Shown: piece after piece, positions 24,640 to 34,979 of the stretch | Position numbering within the stretch: the first letter of the stretch is position 1 | Layout of the letters: the number at the start of each line of letters is the position of its first letter | Assembly: GCF_000350225.1 (NCBI RefSeq) | Contig: NW_005178734.1 | Coordinates: 535,266-599,265 of the forward strand | DNA length: 64,000 bases | Origin: Chondrus crispus | Lineage: Eukaryota > Rhodophyta > Florideophyceae > Gigartinales > Gigartinaceae | Reading direction: 5' to 3' | The notes under the pieces: model-generated | What the model saw: only the letters and a program-made list of their open reading frames with translations | The model's database searches: none | What the model was told of the DNA's origin: nothing | Position numbers and translations under genes: made by a program

Positions 24640-24672
24640 TGGACGCGGACGTCCCCGCTTAAGGGGGGGCCG
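24640..24672 (+). repeat. Second polypurine-tract block of Gypsy-A, before the 3' LTR
   Basis: GTGGACGCGGACGTCCCCGC then TTAAGGGGGGGCCG ends exactly at the LTR. This is the functional position for a polypurine tract. It is a diverged copy of the block at 18811-18845. Confidence 0.75.
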
Positions 24673-25342
24673 TGTAGTATAACCCCCCCCTGGGGCTTTA
24701 TTTTAGATTAGATCAACTCAGAATCGGATCGGTTACTGTAGAGCTCGATGCTCTACAGTACCACCACGTGTAACCCCGAGTACAGGGGGCGCACGTGTAC
24801 ACGTGTACGCGTGGGACCGAAGAGCGCACACACACACGTGTACTGTCAGCCCCGATGGCTGACAGTATTACAGTGTCGACCAACCGCTACAGTACGTCGC
24901 TACAGTACATCGGTACTGTACTATTATGATAGGTTATTATGTACATTAAATATGGAGCGGACCGGCGGTGGTGGAGGAGGACAAGCACGGACTTGTCACC
25001 CACCGACCGTCAAGGTCCAAATTCCCGCTTGTTCTAAGGTAGCGCTCGCTAACTACCCTAGAGCGGCCCCGAGCGCCGGTTGAGGACGCGCGCGGTACGC
25101 CCACGAGCCGGCTCCGCCTCCGCCCGTCGGTACTGGATCGTTACCCAGTACCGCGCCGGGGCGTCGAGGCGTCGAACCGCTCGCGCGTACCGGCGTCCTC
25201 CCCGTTCCTGCTCTACCACGCTACCCGGGCCCGCTTCCCGGTGCCGTTAGCTGGTGTCCTGCTTCACCCCCGTCTTCCCGATCGGACGGGGTCTCGGTCG
25301 AACTGTGCATACACCCCTACCGCTGGGGGTGTTTATGCTACA
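24673..25342 (+). repeat. Gypsy-A 3' LTR (670 bp)
   Basis: Partner of 10786-11466, with the TATA-like box at 24946-24955. A purine run directly precedes it and the duplicated GACTC follows it. The antisense frame starts 48 bp to its left, so this LTR may also supply a leftward promoter. Confidence 0.95.
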
Positions 25343-25347
25343 GACTC
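25343..25347. repeat. Target-site duplication GACTC (right) of Gypsy-A
   Basis: Right-hand partner of 10781-10785. Confidence 0.93.
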
Positions 25348-28112
25348 ATCAATCCGATCGTTGGTCCTATATCCTCGTAAACCTTGTAGTTTTTGCGCGC
25401 TAGTACCAGAATTTTTTCGGGACACTCCCTTCGCTTAACCCTGTACCAGGGTCTTCGAACTTGTTCCAGCGGACGGTCCCGGACTCGACTCAATATTTTC
25501 TTGACGTGAGTCGGTCCCTTCGGCTTATCCACAAGTCTTACTACCTCCTCATCGAGGCCTTTCTTTCCCGCTAGAGACGGGGAACGGGACTGAGTCCCAG
25601 GTACAGTACGTTGAACCTGCACCTCTCGCGACTCATTCGAGATTCCCCGCTCTAGTTTTCCTGCTGCTGCGGGTTCCTCCTTACGTCCGACGACGCGGGC
25701 CCTGCGGCGGGCCCTCTGAAAGGTCGGTTCGATCCCGGGGTTGAGGCACTCGGCGTGCTCGCCGTCTGCGATTCGAACCAATTCTTCACCCTCAGATAAC
25801 TTGTCAATTGAATCCCCAATCTCTCCATCGGAGACAACGCCTCTTAATTTTCCAAAACTCGGTGCATTTCCCGGAGGGAAAGAATGCACGTGGGCGCGGC
25901 GTGCCCCTTCTCGTAACAATGATAGCACACGAGTCCGTGCTTCTTGACGGGGTACTGCGGCCTTGGTCCTCCACGGGCCGGCGGCCTTCCTTGATGTTGC
26001 GGCCTTCCCATCCAGCCTGGCCTTCGAAACGTTGTACCCTTGTCTTCCATCGGAATGCGCGGCGCCGGCGTGTGGCCGCGCCCCCCGAACATCATCACGG
26101 GATCCGTGGGCTCTGAAAACGACTCCGTCGTATATGTAGGCGTTGGTGAGGTTGACGTCCCACTAGCTCCGTATTCCTCGTGTCCGTAGCCCTCCGATGG
26201 CTCAATAAAATTGCCTTCGGCTACAAATGCTCCTTCATAATGATTTTCGCTACTTCCGTGCACATTGCGTTCTTCCGACCCGGAAATTGAATCGGCCAGG
26301 TGAACTGCGGCGCGGCTTTTTCGACTTGAGTGGGGAAACCTCGACTTGTCCCCCGCTTTCACTGTTGAGGGTGTCTGGATCGTGACCTTCTTGATTCTCT
26401 TGTCTCGGGCGCGGCTCGCCGAGCCCTGCGCCTTGGCAAAATTCACCAGTCTCAAAAATGAAACGTCCCAATTATCTTGCCGATATTGGGACAGGAGGGA
26501 CTTGATGCTCGCATCTAGCCCATCGATGAACATGGTCATCTGCTCCTCCATGGAATAAACATTCCCGCAACGATTACTCGCGTCTGTCAGACAAACGTAA
26601 AATTCCATCTCGTCTTCAGACGGTCGCTGTTGAACTTCTCGCAACGCGAGCACGGCTTGGCGAATCGACTCGTCGGTTGCGAAACTCCTCAACAACCACT
26701 GTACGGCCTCTGGCCAGACGGACACCTTTCCGTGATGGGACCCGGCCGTCTGAGACACAGAATTGTACTGTCTCAAGGCGATGTCGCTTAGAAATTCGGG
26801 CAACAAGCGGATCGCTTGCCCCTCGTTCATTTCTTGAGTATCAAACTCTTGAACTAACTTTGCCAAAAAATCCAACACAAGGACCCCGTCCTCACCTGTG
26901 AACGTGTTGTCCTTCTTCACCTTAGGCGGAATATCTCTCCTGATTTTTCGCACGGCGGTCCGCCGGGAACTTGACAAATATGTCTGCGGGTTCCGCAAGC
27001 GGTACGTTCGGTACGAAAGTAACTTCTCGAAGAGGTAGTTGGTCGGATTCAGCTCCTCCAACTCCTCCTATCGCGGCCCGCGCCGCGTTGCGACATCTTC
27101 GGGCTCCGCGTCCTTGTCTCTCCGCGAGGCGGACGAAGTGACTCCGCCTCGTCTGGAGGAAATTTTCTTGCTTGACGAAATTCCGTTTCCATCTTTTGAA
27201 CGGGGTTCGGAATCGCCCGAATGGTTCGAGGAGCTGTCATTACCATCTTCGGAGGGACCAAGCGACTCCGATTGTGAGTGGCGGTCCTCCGGATCGTCAC
27301 TACAGTGATTCTTGTTTCTACGTCGCTCATCCTTCTTCGAGGACTTTGACTTGGCGCTCCGCTGTCAAGCGGGTTTGTCCTTCTTCGATCGATGATCGCC
27401 TTCTACACCCGGAGGGAGCGGCTTTGGGTCCAATTCTTGCTGCGCTGGGCCGGTGGCCTGCTCAAGATCCTTGAGTCGCTGCGCGGCGCGATCGAACTTG
27501 TCGTCAATGCGGATTCGGAACTGGCCTAAGGCCTCTAGCGCTTGGTTCGCATCGCGCCTTGCGTCCTTGACCGAAAGCTTCAACGAGGCGAGGACCTCCG
27601 GCTCGATGCCGTCGGTCCCGTCGCCATTATTTTTCTCGACGAGTCCCACGCGCGCGGTCAGCTCTTCTAACGCCGTGTGGAACTCGGAATTTTGCAACTC
27701 AAGTTGCTTCTGCACGAGGCCTAATTCGGCTTCGAGATTTTTCTTCGCTTCTTCGCGAATTTCGCTGCTCATCTTTTCCAACTTCTCGTCGAGGTCAGTC
27801 TTGTCGGCGGCTATCCCCGTAGGGGATTCTTGATCTCCGGGATCTGTGGCCGTATTGGCCTGGCTCCGGGTGCGAGGACCCCTTGGGATCCTCGACGCCC
27901 GTGCCGATCCGGTTCTACTCGCCCCGGGACCGACGTCCCCGGGTGCGCTTGTCGAAATTGCTCGTACCAGCGGACCTACAAAAAAAGTTACCAACAAAAA
28001 AGAAAATAAAAAGACTCCGTTACCCAGACCACTTTTGTAGTCGATATCTAGGTCGGGATACCGCTTTTGTAAGGCTTCTCCTGTACACAATTCTAGGTCG
28101 GGAGACCACTGT
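25348..28112 (-). pseudogene. gag: Gypsy-O gag region and leader
   Basis: On the minus strand, about 27365-28050 codes a charged, coiled-coil-like segment (many Glu, Lys and Leu residues). About 25844-27061 codes a capsid-like protein (MEFYVCLTDASNRCGNVYS) ending in a zinc knuckle CYHCYEKGHAAPTC at about 25885-25930. About 25348-25840 is an Arg- and Glu-rich linker leading to the protease, which lies beyond Gypsy-A at 10.77 kb. The knuckle and the position after the 5' LTR identify Gag. It is broken. Confidence 0.8.
28088..28110 (-). other. Gypsy-O primer-binding site
   Basis: On the minus strand TGGTCTCCCGACCTAGAA begins a few bases after the 5' LTR end at 28113 and matches the Gypsy-A site at 17 of 18 positions. 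Two weaker copies of the neighbouring motif (GA-C/T-C-x-x-C-x-TTTGTA) lie at about 28023-28041 and 28052-28073, as if this corner had been duplicated. Confidence 0.65.
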
Positions 28113-29179
28113 TGTAGTGCAATGTGCCTGGCAGGCCGCGAACACAGTCCGACGGTCAAACAAAAAGAACCAACACAGCAACAGCAACAACCACTGCCGA
28201 TGGCACGCGCTACGAAGCGCTCGGGACTTTCTTTCCCTTTATGTGGGCTTGCGGCCCACGGTAGCTCGACTCCGACGGAGGGCGGGTTAAAGAAAGATAC
28301 CCGTCCCGGGAGGAAAATGGTGATAGAGACTTGTGAAGACTTCAGTGCTCGGCGAGTGCGGGTTGGGCTTGTGTACGAGAACGTAACCGCGGTTCGCTGG
28401 GTTGGATGGCCAATGCTCGACGAGCGTCTTCAGCTCCTTGGGTATAATTCAAGGTCTTCGACCGGGGCTTGTTCAGCACCACCCGACGGGAACGTAACTA
28501 TGTAGCAGCGCTACGACCAACGTGTTGCCCGATGGCAAAAACACCAACACAAACGCGATCGCAATCGCAACTGATGGTACCAACACTGTCTTGTATGATA
28601 AGACCTTCGAAGGAGGCGTCGTTGCAACAGCCTTCCGACGGAACAGGACACTGTAACAGCGCTACGACCTACGTGCAGCCCGATGGCAAAACACCAACAC
28701 CGGATCGGTCGCGACCGACTCCAATGGAACCAACACAATTAAGGGAAAAATAGATGTAGGGATAGAAAAGGATAGGAATTAGAGATAGAAATGGTAAAAG
28801 GATAAGGAAAAGGGGACCCCGAGCAATAGAGGATGTCGTTGGCAGCGTAGAAGTGAAGCGCGTCGCGTGAACGGAAGCGGTCTTCGACGAAGGCGAGATC
28901 TAACTCCCGCAACTCGGGTTACCTTTGCTGACTTGGTGGTCAGAGGGCTAAGGTATATATCGCCCCGCCGGAGCCACTACAGTAGCTCTCGGCGTTAGAT
29001 TCTAGATCTAATCTAATGTCAGCAAAATTAATGCCAACTAATTAACTAAATAAAATAAAATTATTAAAATTTAATACTGTGCAATTATTCACACGTGTGT
29101 CCCCCAACCCGGACTACTTTTCATATCCAAATATTTTCCTTTCTTTTCACCCCCCCTTTCAGGTGCGTATTGCACTACA
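28113..29179 (-). repeat. Gypsy-O 5' LTR
   Basis: Same length and ends as the copy at 40-1106, with scattered single-base differences. A TATA-like motif at about 28954-28961 on the minus strand would start the genomic RNA toward gag. Its inner edge at 28113 abuts the primer-binding site; its outer edge abuts the target duplication at 29180. Confidence 0.95.
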
Positions 29180-29184
29180 CGAAC
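29180..29184. repeat. Target-site duplication CGAAC (right) of Gypsy-O
   Basis: Right-hand partner of 35-39. The sequence after it continues the Gypsy-B reverse transcriptase. Confidence 0.93.
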
Positions 29185-29691
29185 ATCTCGACACGTCCGA
29201 AGGTGCACTACCTGGGGCACGTGATATCCCCAGGTAAGCTCATCGCGGCCGACACGGCGGCCGACGCCTTCAAGACGTTCACGTTCCTGAGGACGCTAAC
29301 GTAGGTGCGCTCGTTCCTCGGGGCGTGCAACGTCTACAGCCGTTTTGTCAAGGAGTTTGCCAAGATAGCTCGACCTCTAACCGACATGACCAGCAACGAC
29401 GCCGACCCCCACTTCGATAACCCGACGGAGGCCCAGTTTCAAGCGTTCGAGGACCTCAAGGCAATGATGATCGCTCCGCCGATCCTTGCCCTTCAGCGAT
29501 ACGGCCGACCGTACATGATCGATACCGATGCAAGCGCGTACCAACTCGGGTGTGCGCTGCTGCAAGAACACGACGAAGCCAACGACTGGCGTCCCGTTGG
29601 ATATTGGTCGTATTCGTTAAATGACAGAGAACGCAACTACAGCGCTACGGAACGCGAGTGCTTCGCTGTAGTGTGGGCCGTCCGCACACTA
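29185..29691 (+). mobile_element. pol: Gypsy-B piece 2: end of reverse transcriptase and start of RNase H
   Basis: The sequence matches Gypsy-A 16290-16790 closely: KVHYLGHVISPGKL, RSFLGACNVY, PLTDMT, MIDTDASAYQLG, NYSATERECFAVVWAVRTL. It ends at the TA where the 19.2-kb DNA transposon entered; RNase H resumes at 48923. It is broken. Confidence 0.93.
29690..29691. repeat. TA target duplication, left
   Basis: The flank reads CACACTA before the element and TACGCCCG after it; Gypsy-A at the same codons reads CACACTACGGCCG, so one TA was duplicated. Confidence 0.85.
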
Positions 29692-29707
29692 CACAGGAAG
29701 GTCAAAT
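29692..29707 (+). repeat. Terminal inverted repeat, left
   Basis: CACAGGAAGGTCAAAT, the exact reverse complement of 48907-48922. Confidence 0.93.
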
Positions 29708-30174
29708 TTATGATAAATTTAATAAAAGCAATGATGTGGCTATTTTTGGGGCCAAAAAATGCTGGATTTTTGCCAGCAATGAACGGTGGTCCGTGCTTCA
29801 TTGGTTTGCGAGCAGCAATCTTTTGCCAAATTTTAAACCGTTCTCATTCAGCACGGGGATGAGGGGCGTGTCTGGTTCCGGGCAGTGACTGAACCAGAAT
29901 GTTTTGCTGGAGTGCCAGAGTTGTAACGGAAATGTTTTTTTGATACGTCGATGTGGCAAAGTGATGTGCTATTTCGCTGCCTAAAAACGCAGCGCTTGGC
30001 CGTGATATCTTTAACCTTCACGTGATCAAACCAGAATAAGCTCATGCTTTCCTGCGCTAGTACCAGACGCGTGCTTGGACCCTTTCACGTTTTCCCACTC
30101 CATCGAATCCTCTCTCCCCATCCGTTTCTCTTTCCTTCCCGACTTTGCTCATCCTGTGTTCCTACTGAGGCGCC
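29708..30174. other. Left subterminal region of the large transposon
   Basis: No gene. It is AT-rich for the first 150 bp. It contains TGCCAGCAA and TGGTCCGTGC, words that also occur near the right end in inverted orientation (48850-48880), which suggests subterminal transposase-binding sites. The leader of the first gene lies at the right. Confidence 0.5.
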
Positions 30175-32376
30175 ATGACCCCGCGAAGAAGGTCTGGGAA
30201 GAAACCCGCTGCGTCAGGCAATCAGCAAGGCCGCTCATCTGGAAAGTCTAACAGCCGAGCCCCTGGAGCCCAGGTTCCCGCCGAACGCCGGTCATCCCCT
30301 CGTGTTGCGGGCAAAGCTACTCCCGCGGCAGTTAGACACGAAACCCGTCGGGTTTCAAGTAATACGGTCAGGGCGCCCCGAGGCAGTCCGCCATCTGACA
30401 CGTGCTCGCTTCCCGTTCGAAGTCAGGGAAGCGGCCCGTCCGATGCAGCACATTCGCGTTCGGGCAAGCGCAAGCGCGGCATCGGTTCGTCTCCGAGTGA
30501 AGACTTTTTGCGTTTGTTCGGGGATAGAGATCAAGGCGACGAAGATGAAAACCCAGAACGCAAACGGGCGAAGCGTCGGTTGTTCGAGCTCCATGAACGC
30601 GAGCCAGAGGAGGACGTCGACGACATTGTGCAGGCTAGTGCAGCAGAGATGGACAAAGTCGCCCAAACTCAAGTTGTGAAAGACGTCATCGTTCCCACGC
30701 GTCGTTAGTCCGTGGCAGGTTCCCTGCCGAGTCAGCCACGGGGCTCCAATTTCTCTCGAGAATTTGAGGAAGACTCTAACCACGGAGTACTTCGAGTCAT
30801 GCGGGAACTGCATGCTCGTTCGGAGAAGCAGCTTGCCATTGAAAAGAGGGAAATTCTTGGTGCAATCAAGGCTGTATCTTCTCGTGTCTTCATTTTAGAG
30901 AGGACTTTATCACGCTGCCAGGACGCCGTCAACATTGTTCTTCTGAATTTCGCACTGCCGAAGACGGGAAAAGCAGTCGAGAAGGCCTCTTTGATCGACC
31001 TCCTCAGGCCTATGGAGGACATATTCGGAGGGAAATTCATGTGCATTATCTTTAAAAGAGCGCTGATAAATTGCACCATGAGAGTTCTTCCTCAGAGAAA
31101 GGAAGCGAACGAATCTTTTGAAGGTGGAAGTCGTGACTCACAATCTGAGAAGCTTCGCTTGGACGTCAATAGTTCCGAAGTGTTGGGGTTCGGACTTTTA
31201 CTTGTCGAGGTCCTTTTGTGGAAAAGGGACCCAAGCGAGGAGAAAACCGAGGAGCTGCTGGGTACGAAGCAAGCCCGTCAGTATCTCGTCCTGCCAAAGG
31301 CTTGGGGAAAGAGCTTGATTGCAAATGCAATGAACAACCCGAGTATTGGGACAAAGTGACTCGAAATGGTACATCCGAACATCCGCGAGAAGCTGAAGAC
31401 CGCTGAGAAACCTTTTTGCCTGAGGCCAGGCTACATAAGAATGATCACAGTCGAGTCTTTCTTCAACGAAGAATTTGCTTCAACGGCCATCAAGAAGGCC
31501 CGGCGTGTGGCTCGGCGTCGAAGCGATAAGATGGCGGCAGATGAGCCAATTGGATTCATCAAGGACGAAGACATTAGGGGTGAGATCGTTCGCCGCGTTT
31601 TCAAGATGGGTAATCAGTTTCTGAACAAGTCCAGGGAGCTTGGGCGGAAATCCTTCTTTCAAAACTTCTCATATGTTTTCCAAAGTGAAGTGAGAGTCTC
31701 ATTCCAGTACGAGAATCCACCCCGCCCGCACATGAACCTCCAAGATATCCCAGACGGAACCTGTCGTACTGCTATGAAGTCGGTCGCTGAGGTGAACCCC
31801 ATGAATGGGATAGCGTGGAAGAAGCTGCTTTCTGAAAGTGAACCCTTCGTATTCATCGCTACGTATGATGTTGAGACGAAATACAAGGATGGAAGGAAGG
31901 AGATTCGAGAAATTGTTATCCGACTCAATGCCATGCACGTCGCCTTGAAGTTCTTGGTTGCTTTTATCAGGTGCCGCAGTGATGAAGACCTGCATTCAAT
32001 ATCCAACGAATCCTTTCGTGTGATTTACATGACTGCTGTCCTGTTCCGGGAGGTCATGCTGATAAAGGTGATTGAGTCGAGGGGTGCATTTTCTGGAAAC
32101 GAGCAGATGTTGCATGAAGCGGATAGCCAGGATCAGCATATTGATTCACGGCGGTCGCGACTGAGATCACTCTATTCAGAACTTTTGACGGAAGGACAGG
32201 GAGAAAGGCGGGGTGAGCTTCCACAGCAACTCTCCAGTATTTTGAAGGAGAAGCTGGTGATGTCCGTGGATATGTACAACTCCGTACACGACCCCCCGGT
32301 CCGATCAGGTTCACATCACGAGGATAATGATGATCTGAGCGTGGTGGACGGTGACGATGAAATCCAGACGAATTAA
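30175..32376 (+). CDS. Unrecognised cargo gene 1 of the large transposon (about 734 codons)
   Basis: A single frame runs from the ATG at 30175 to the stop at 32376, interrupted only by in-frame TAG at 30706 and TGA at 31357. The first 180 codons are basic and low complexity with nuclear-signal-like KRKRG and ERKRAKRR, then an acidic stretch. The middle is helical and charged. About codons 460-640 look globular (FKMGNQFLNKSRELGRKSFFQNFSY is split here for brevity), with no motif I recognise. The C-terminal 60 residues are acidic. A nuclear, possibly DNA- or RNA-binding protein is inferred from charge alone. Confidence 0.55.
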
Positions 32377-32517
32377 GTCGAAGACGATGACCATGTATTC
32401 ATAGTCCAAGACTTCGATTTAAAGGGGGTCGTATTTCATGTGATTGTGATACTTCTTAGTTCATCGAAGTGATAAATGAGTAAAGCAGGAGACTACTGTA
32501 GCATGAATGAATTGAGT
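32377..32517. other. Convergent gap between cargo genes 1 and 2
   Basis: About 140 bp, AT-rich, separating two convergent genes; likely holds both 3' untranslated ends. Confidence 0.4.
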
Positions 32518-34010
32518 TTACTTAAAGAGGTCCAGAACTTTGGCAACATTGATGAATTGCTTCACATGCGCAGAGCCTTTGATAGAGAGGAAAGGGATGT
32601 GCACTTGAAGTACTCCTAGTACGTCGCTGCGATTTACATCAGCAAATATAGATTGACAAGGACTGGATTGAAGATTCCATCGCAGATAGAACGACTGCTT
32701 CCGGTCGGATGGTCCGCTGACCACGTTTTCAGCACCCATTACCTTGGAAATGAGTTCTTGGAAGTGGAGCTCAGATAGTCTTATGGCTTCCAGTGGATGG
32801 GAGTAGGTCTTCTGTATGGAATCCCAAGTGCAATCCCGACGAAATACAACGTGCCGTTGTTTATCCTCGTCATCCCTCATAACAGCAAACGAATCTCAAA
32901 TTGTCATATAGCACGGGTCAGAAAGACATTCGGTGTTGGGACCGGCCATACAGCCTATCACTCTAGCAGACACGGAATTGTCGGTACCTTTTTCCAGCCT
33001 CTTTGCGATGATCAGGTCTCTGACAACTTGCGGTGATGCTGGTCCGAGTGCTTCTGACAGGTCTAAGAAGCTCCTGAAGTATATACTCGTCTCCTTCACA
33101 ACTGATTTCCTGCACATATAATCTTCCGGAAGAATAGAAACCTTTGTTCGTAGCTGAGCTTTGACTCTTTCGGATATGGAATCAAACTGGAGCAATGTGC
33201 AGTCTGCTCGCGCCTTAAATGAGTCTTGCACAAACCATTTCGTCCCACGAGTCATTTCACCAGGGGTAGGACGTGTGGGCGTCTTGAGTAACCAATGCTC
33301 TAGACGCAACGAAATAAACTTAGGAATATTGGAGCCCGAGCAGAAGTGAGGAGCGGGTTCTGAGTCCATAGCGCAGTCGTATTAGAGGATTGCTGTCCTT
33401 TCAATACTTCCTCAAGATACTGAAGGCGTCTGGAAAGGGCATTTAGCTCGCGTGTATCTTTGATTGTCTTCTGGTCAAGTGACACATTCGTCGTATGGTT
33501 GAGCTTCCTGCATTTTTCTACCATGGAACTACCTGGAGCATAGTCGATATCATCTACATCCATCGCTCCGCTTGCCATGCCTGAGCTTGCGGTGATATCC
33601 AATCGCACGGATGTATCTTTGAGTCTCCAGCTAAATTTTTGTCCATCTTGTACAAACTCGTTTCCCTCCTTGAAAGTCACCTTGCTTTTACATGCCCTGA
33701 ATCCAAACGCAGCCTTGTATTGAATAGTCCCCTTGAGCACCTCTCCTCGATCGTCATGAAGGTAGTTGAGACTAATGGCTGTTGCTGGGAACCATGCCTT
33801 ACTTTCTTCTTCATTCTCCAAGGTATAGTAGACCTCTATATCACTCCCGAATTGGAGGCCATTGAAAAGATCTGATACCATTATCAACTGGTGGATGGTA
33901 TCGTCCTCTGTTAATTTCCCTTGGAAAGTGATACTTGAGAAATTTGTTTGAAATATATGCCGAAGACTAAAGAGCTGGGGTAACCATTCGAACGTAGTCA
34001 GTATATACAT
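32518..34010 (-). CDS. Unrecognised cargo gene 2 of the large transposon
   Basis: Read from 34010 leftward. Near the N terminus a compact beta-like stretch (GSDIEVYYTL, KAWFPATAISL, GTIQYKAAFGF) resembles Tudor- or BAM-like reader folds in pattern only; the call is weak. A linker with a coiled-coil-like LSRRLQYLEEVLKG follows, then about 280 residues with no motif I know. The frame changes near 33300-33369 and one stop lies near 32881-32895, so this copy is damaged or spliced. Confidence 0.45.
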
Positions 34011-34979
34011 ATATATATCATTAATGTGAAATCACCATTTTCGTAACGGTCACATTTATGGATCACAGCTCTGCTCAGAGTCTAAGTCCCATGGGATTTG
34101 CAAGTGCACTTTTCCAGTAGGGCATGGGCTACAAATCTACCTACATCTTCCAGTCCAGAATGCTTTGCCAGTCAGTCATGTGTCATTGAATAACTGTCCT
34201 TTTAATCATAGTTGCCACAGTCCAGAATGCTTTTACAGTAACTCAGGTGTCATGGAATACCTGTTCTTTTTAATCATAGTTGCCACACTGGTAAGTACAA
34301 CAGGCCTATGGTAAAATGATCCCCACCACTCCCCCCCTTTATATATGAAATAGGAGAAAACGCGTGGGTCCCAGGACGGAGACCCCAACATGAACAATCT
34401 AATTGGACCCGTATCCGCGTTTCGCATTGCAATCCCACCAATTGATCGTAAGCTACTTAGTGTTACCGTTACTTTAAGCTTTTCACTGATGTAGAAAGGA
34501 GTCACTATCTATCTGAGTAAACGTGGTCGTTTTTGGAGACTCCTTTATATATCAGTGAGCAGTTCTGGATTGGTGACTGAGACGATGTGGATGTATTCAT
34601 TCCCCTACCTCTTCTATCTCCCCTGGACAATATGTAAAGGGAATAAGCCAGTTGTTCCCTTTCAAGAGGGGTGGGAAGCTGCTTTATGCTCTATAGACAT
34701 ATTGTTATTGAAAAAGGGAGCAAAACCAGCGCAGAAATCTCTTTAGCGGTTCGAGTGAAGCTTTACCCCGTGGCATCTGTGTACGTGTACGATAGAGTAC
34801 AAGGTGGTCTACTACAACATCTCATATTGGAAATGGATTAATCAAGGATACAAGATGATTTACTTGTGCAATGAAGAAAGAAGTGTCACCACAGAGTGAT
34901 GATGACACTGTTTTCGCTATTGAAAGTATGAACTGCCTAATACCTATGCTTGGGTGTCGTCCTCCTTAGTACCTTTCAC
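34011..34979. promoter_or_regulatory. Intergenic region upstream of cargo gene 2
   Basis: About 970 bp with no convincing gene. Two near copies of a roughly 70-bp unit lie at about 34125-34205 and 34205-34275 (shared TTTTAATCATAGTTGCCAC and CCAGAATGCTTT). It is AT-rich and most likely holds the promoter of the minus-strand gene that starts at 34010 and the 3' end of the next gene. Confidence 0.45.

Larger units (their letters stand above)
10786..25342 (+). mobile_element. Gypsy-A: full-length Ty3/Gypsy chromovirus with an antisense gene, nested in Gypsy-O
   Basis: LTRs at 10786-11466 and 24673-25342 start TGTAG and end CTACA, with GACTC duplicated on both sides. The order is LTR, primer-binding site, gag, pol with chromodomain, purine tract, long spacer, antisense frame, second purine tract, LTR. 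At 14.6 kb it is about twice the usual chromovirus length, the excess being the 5.8-kb module after pol. The LTRs differ by roughly 2-3% of bases by eye plus one short repeat-unit difference. It is younger than Gypsy-O by nesting. Gag and pol carry a handful of breaks; the antisense frame looks whole. Confidence 0.95.
40..29179 (-). mobile_element. Gypsy-O: Ty3/Gypsy chromovirus, nested in Gypsy-B and itself split by Gypsy-A
   Basis: Two 1067-bp direct repeats (40-1106 and 28113-29179) begin TGTAGTGCAAT and end ATTGCACTACA, and the insertion is flanked by CGAAC on both sides. The coding strand is minus: gag lies at 25.3-28.1 kb, pol at 6.67-10.79 kb, and a chromodomain closes pol. Without Gypsy-A it is about 14.6 kb, long for a chromovirus because of about 5.5 kb between pol and the 3' LTR that holds an antisense open reading frame. 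The LTRs differ at about 2% of positions by eye, so the insertion is fairly recent. Coding parts are broken in several places. Confidence 0.95.

Noticed and set aside
34555-34746. A small plus-strand gene between cargo genes
   Set aside because: 63 codons without a domain or a start context; it lies in the likely regulatory gap.
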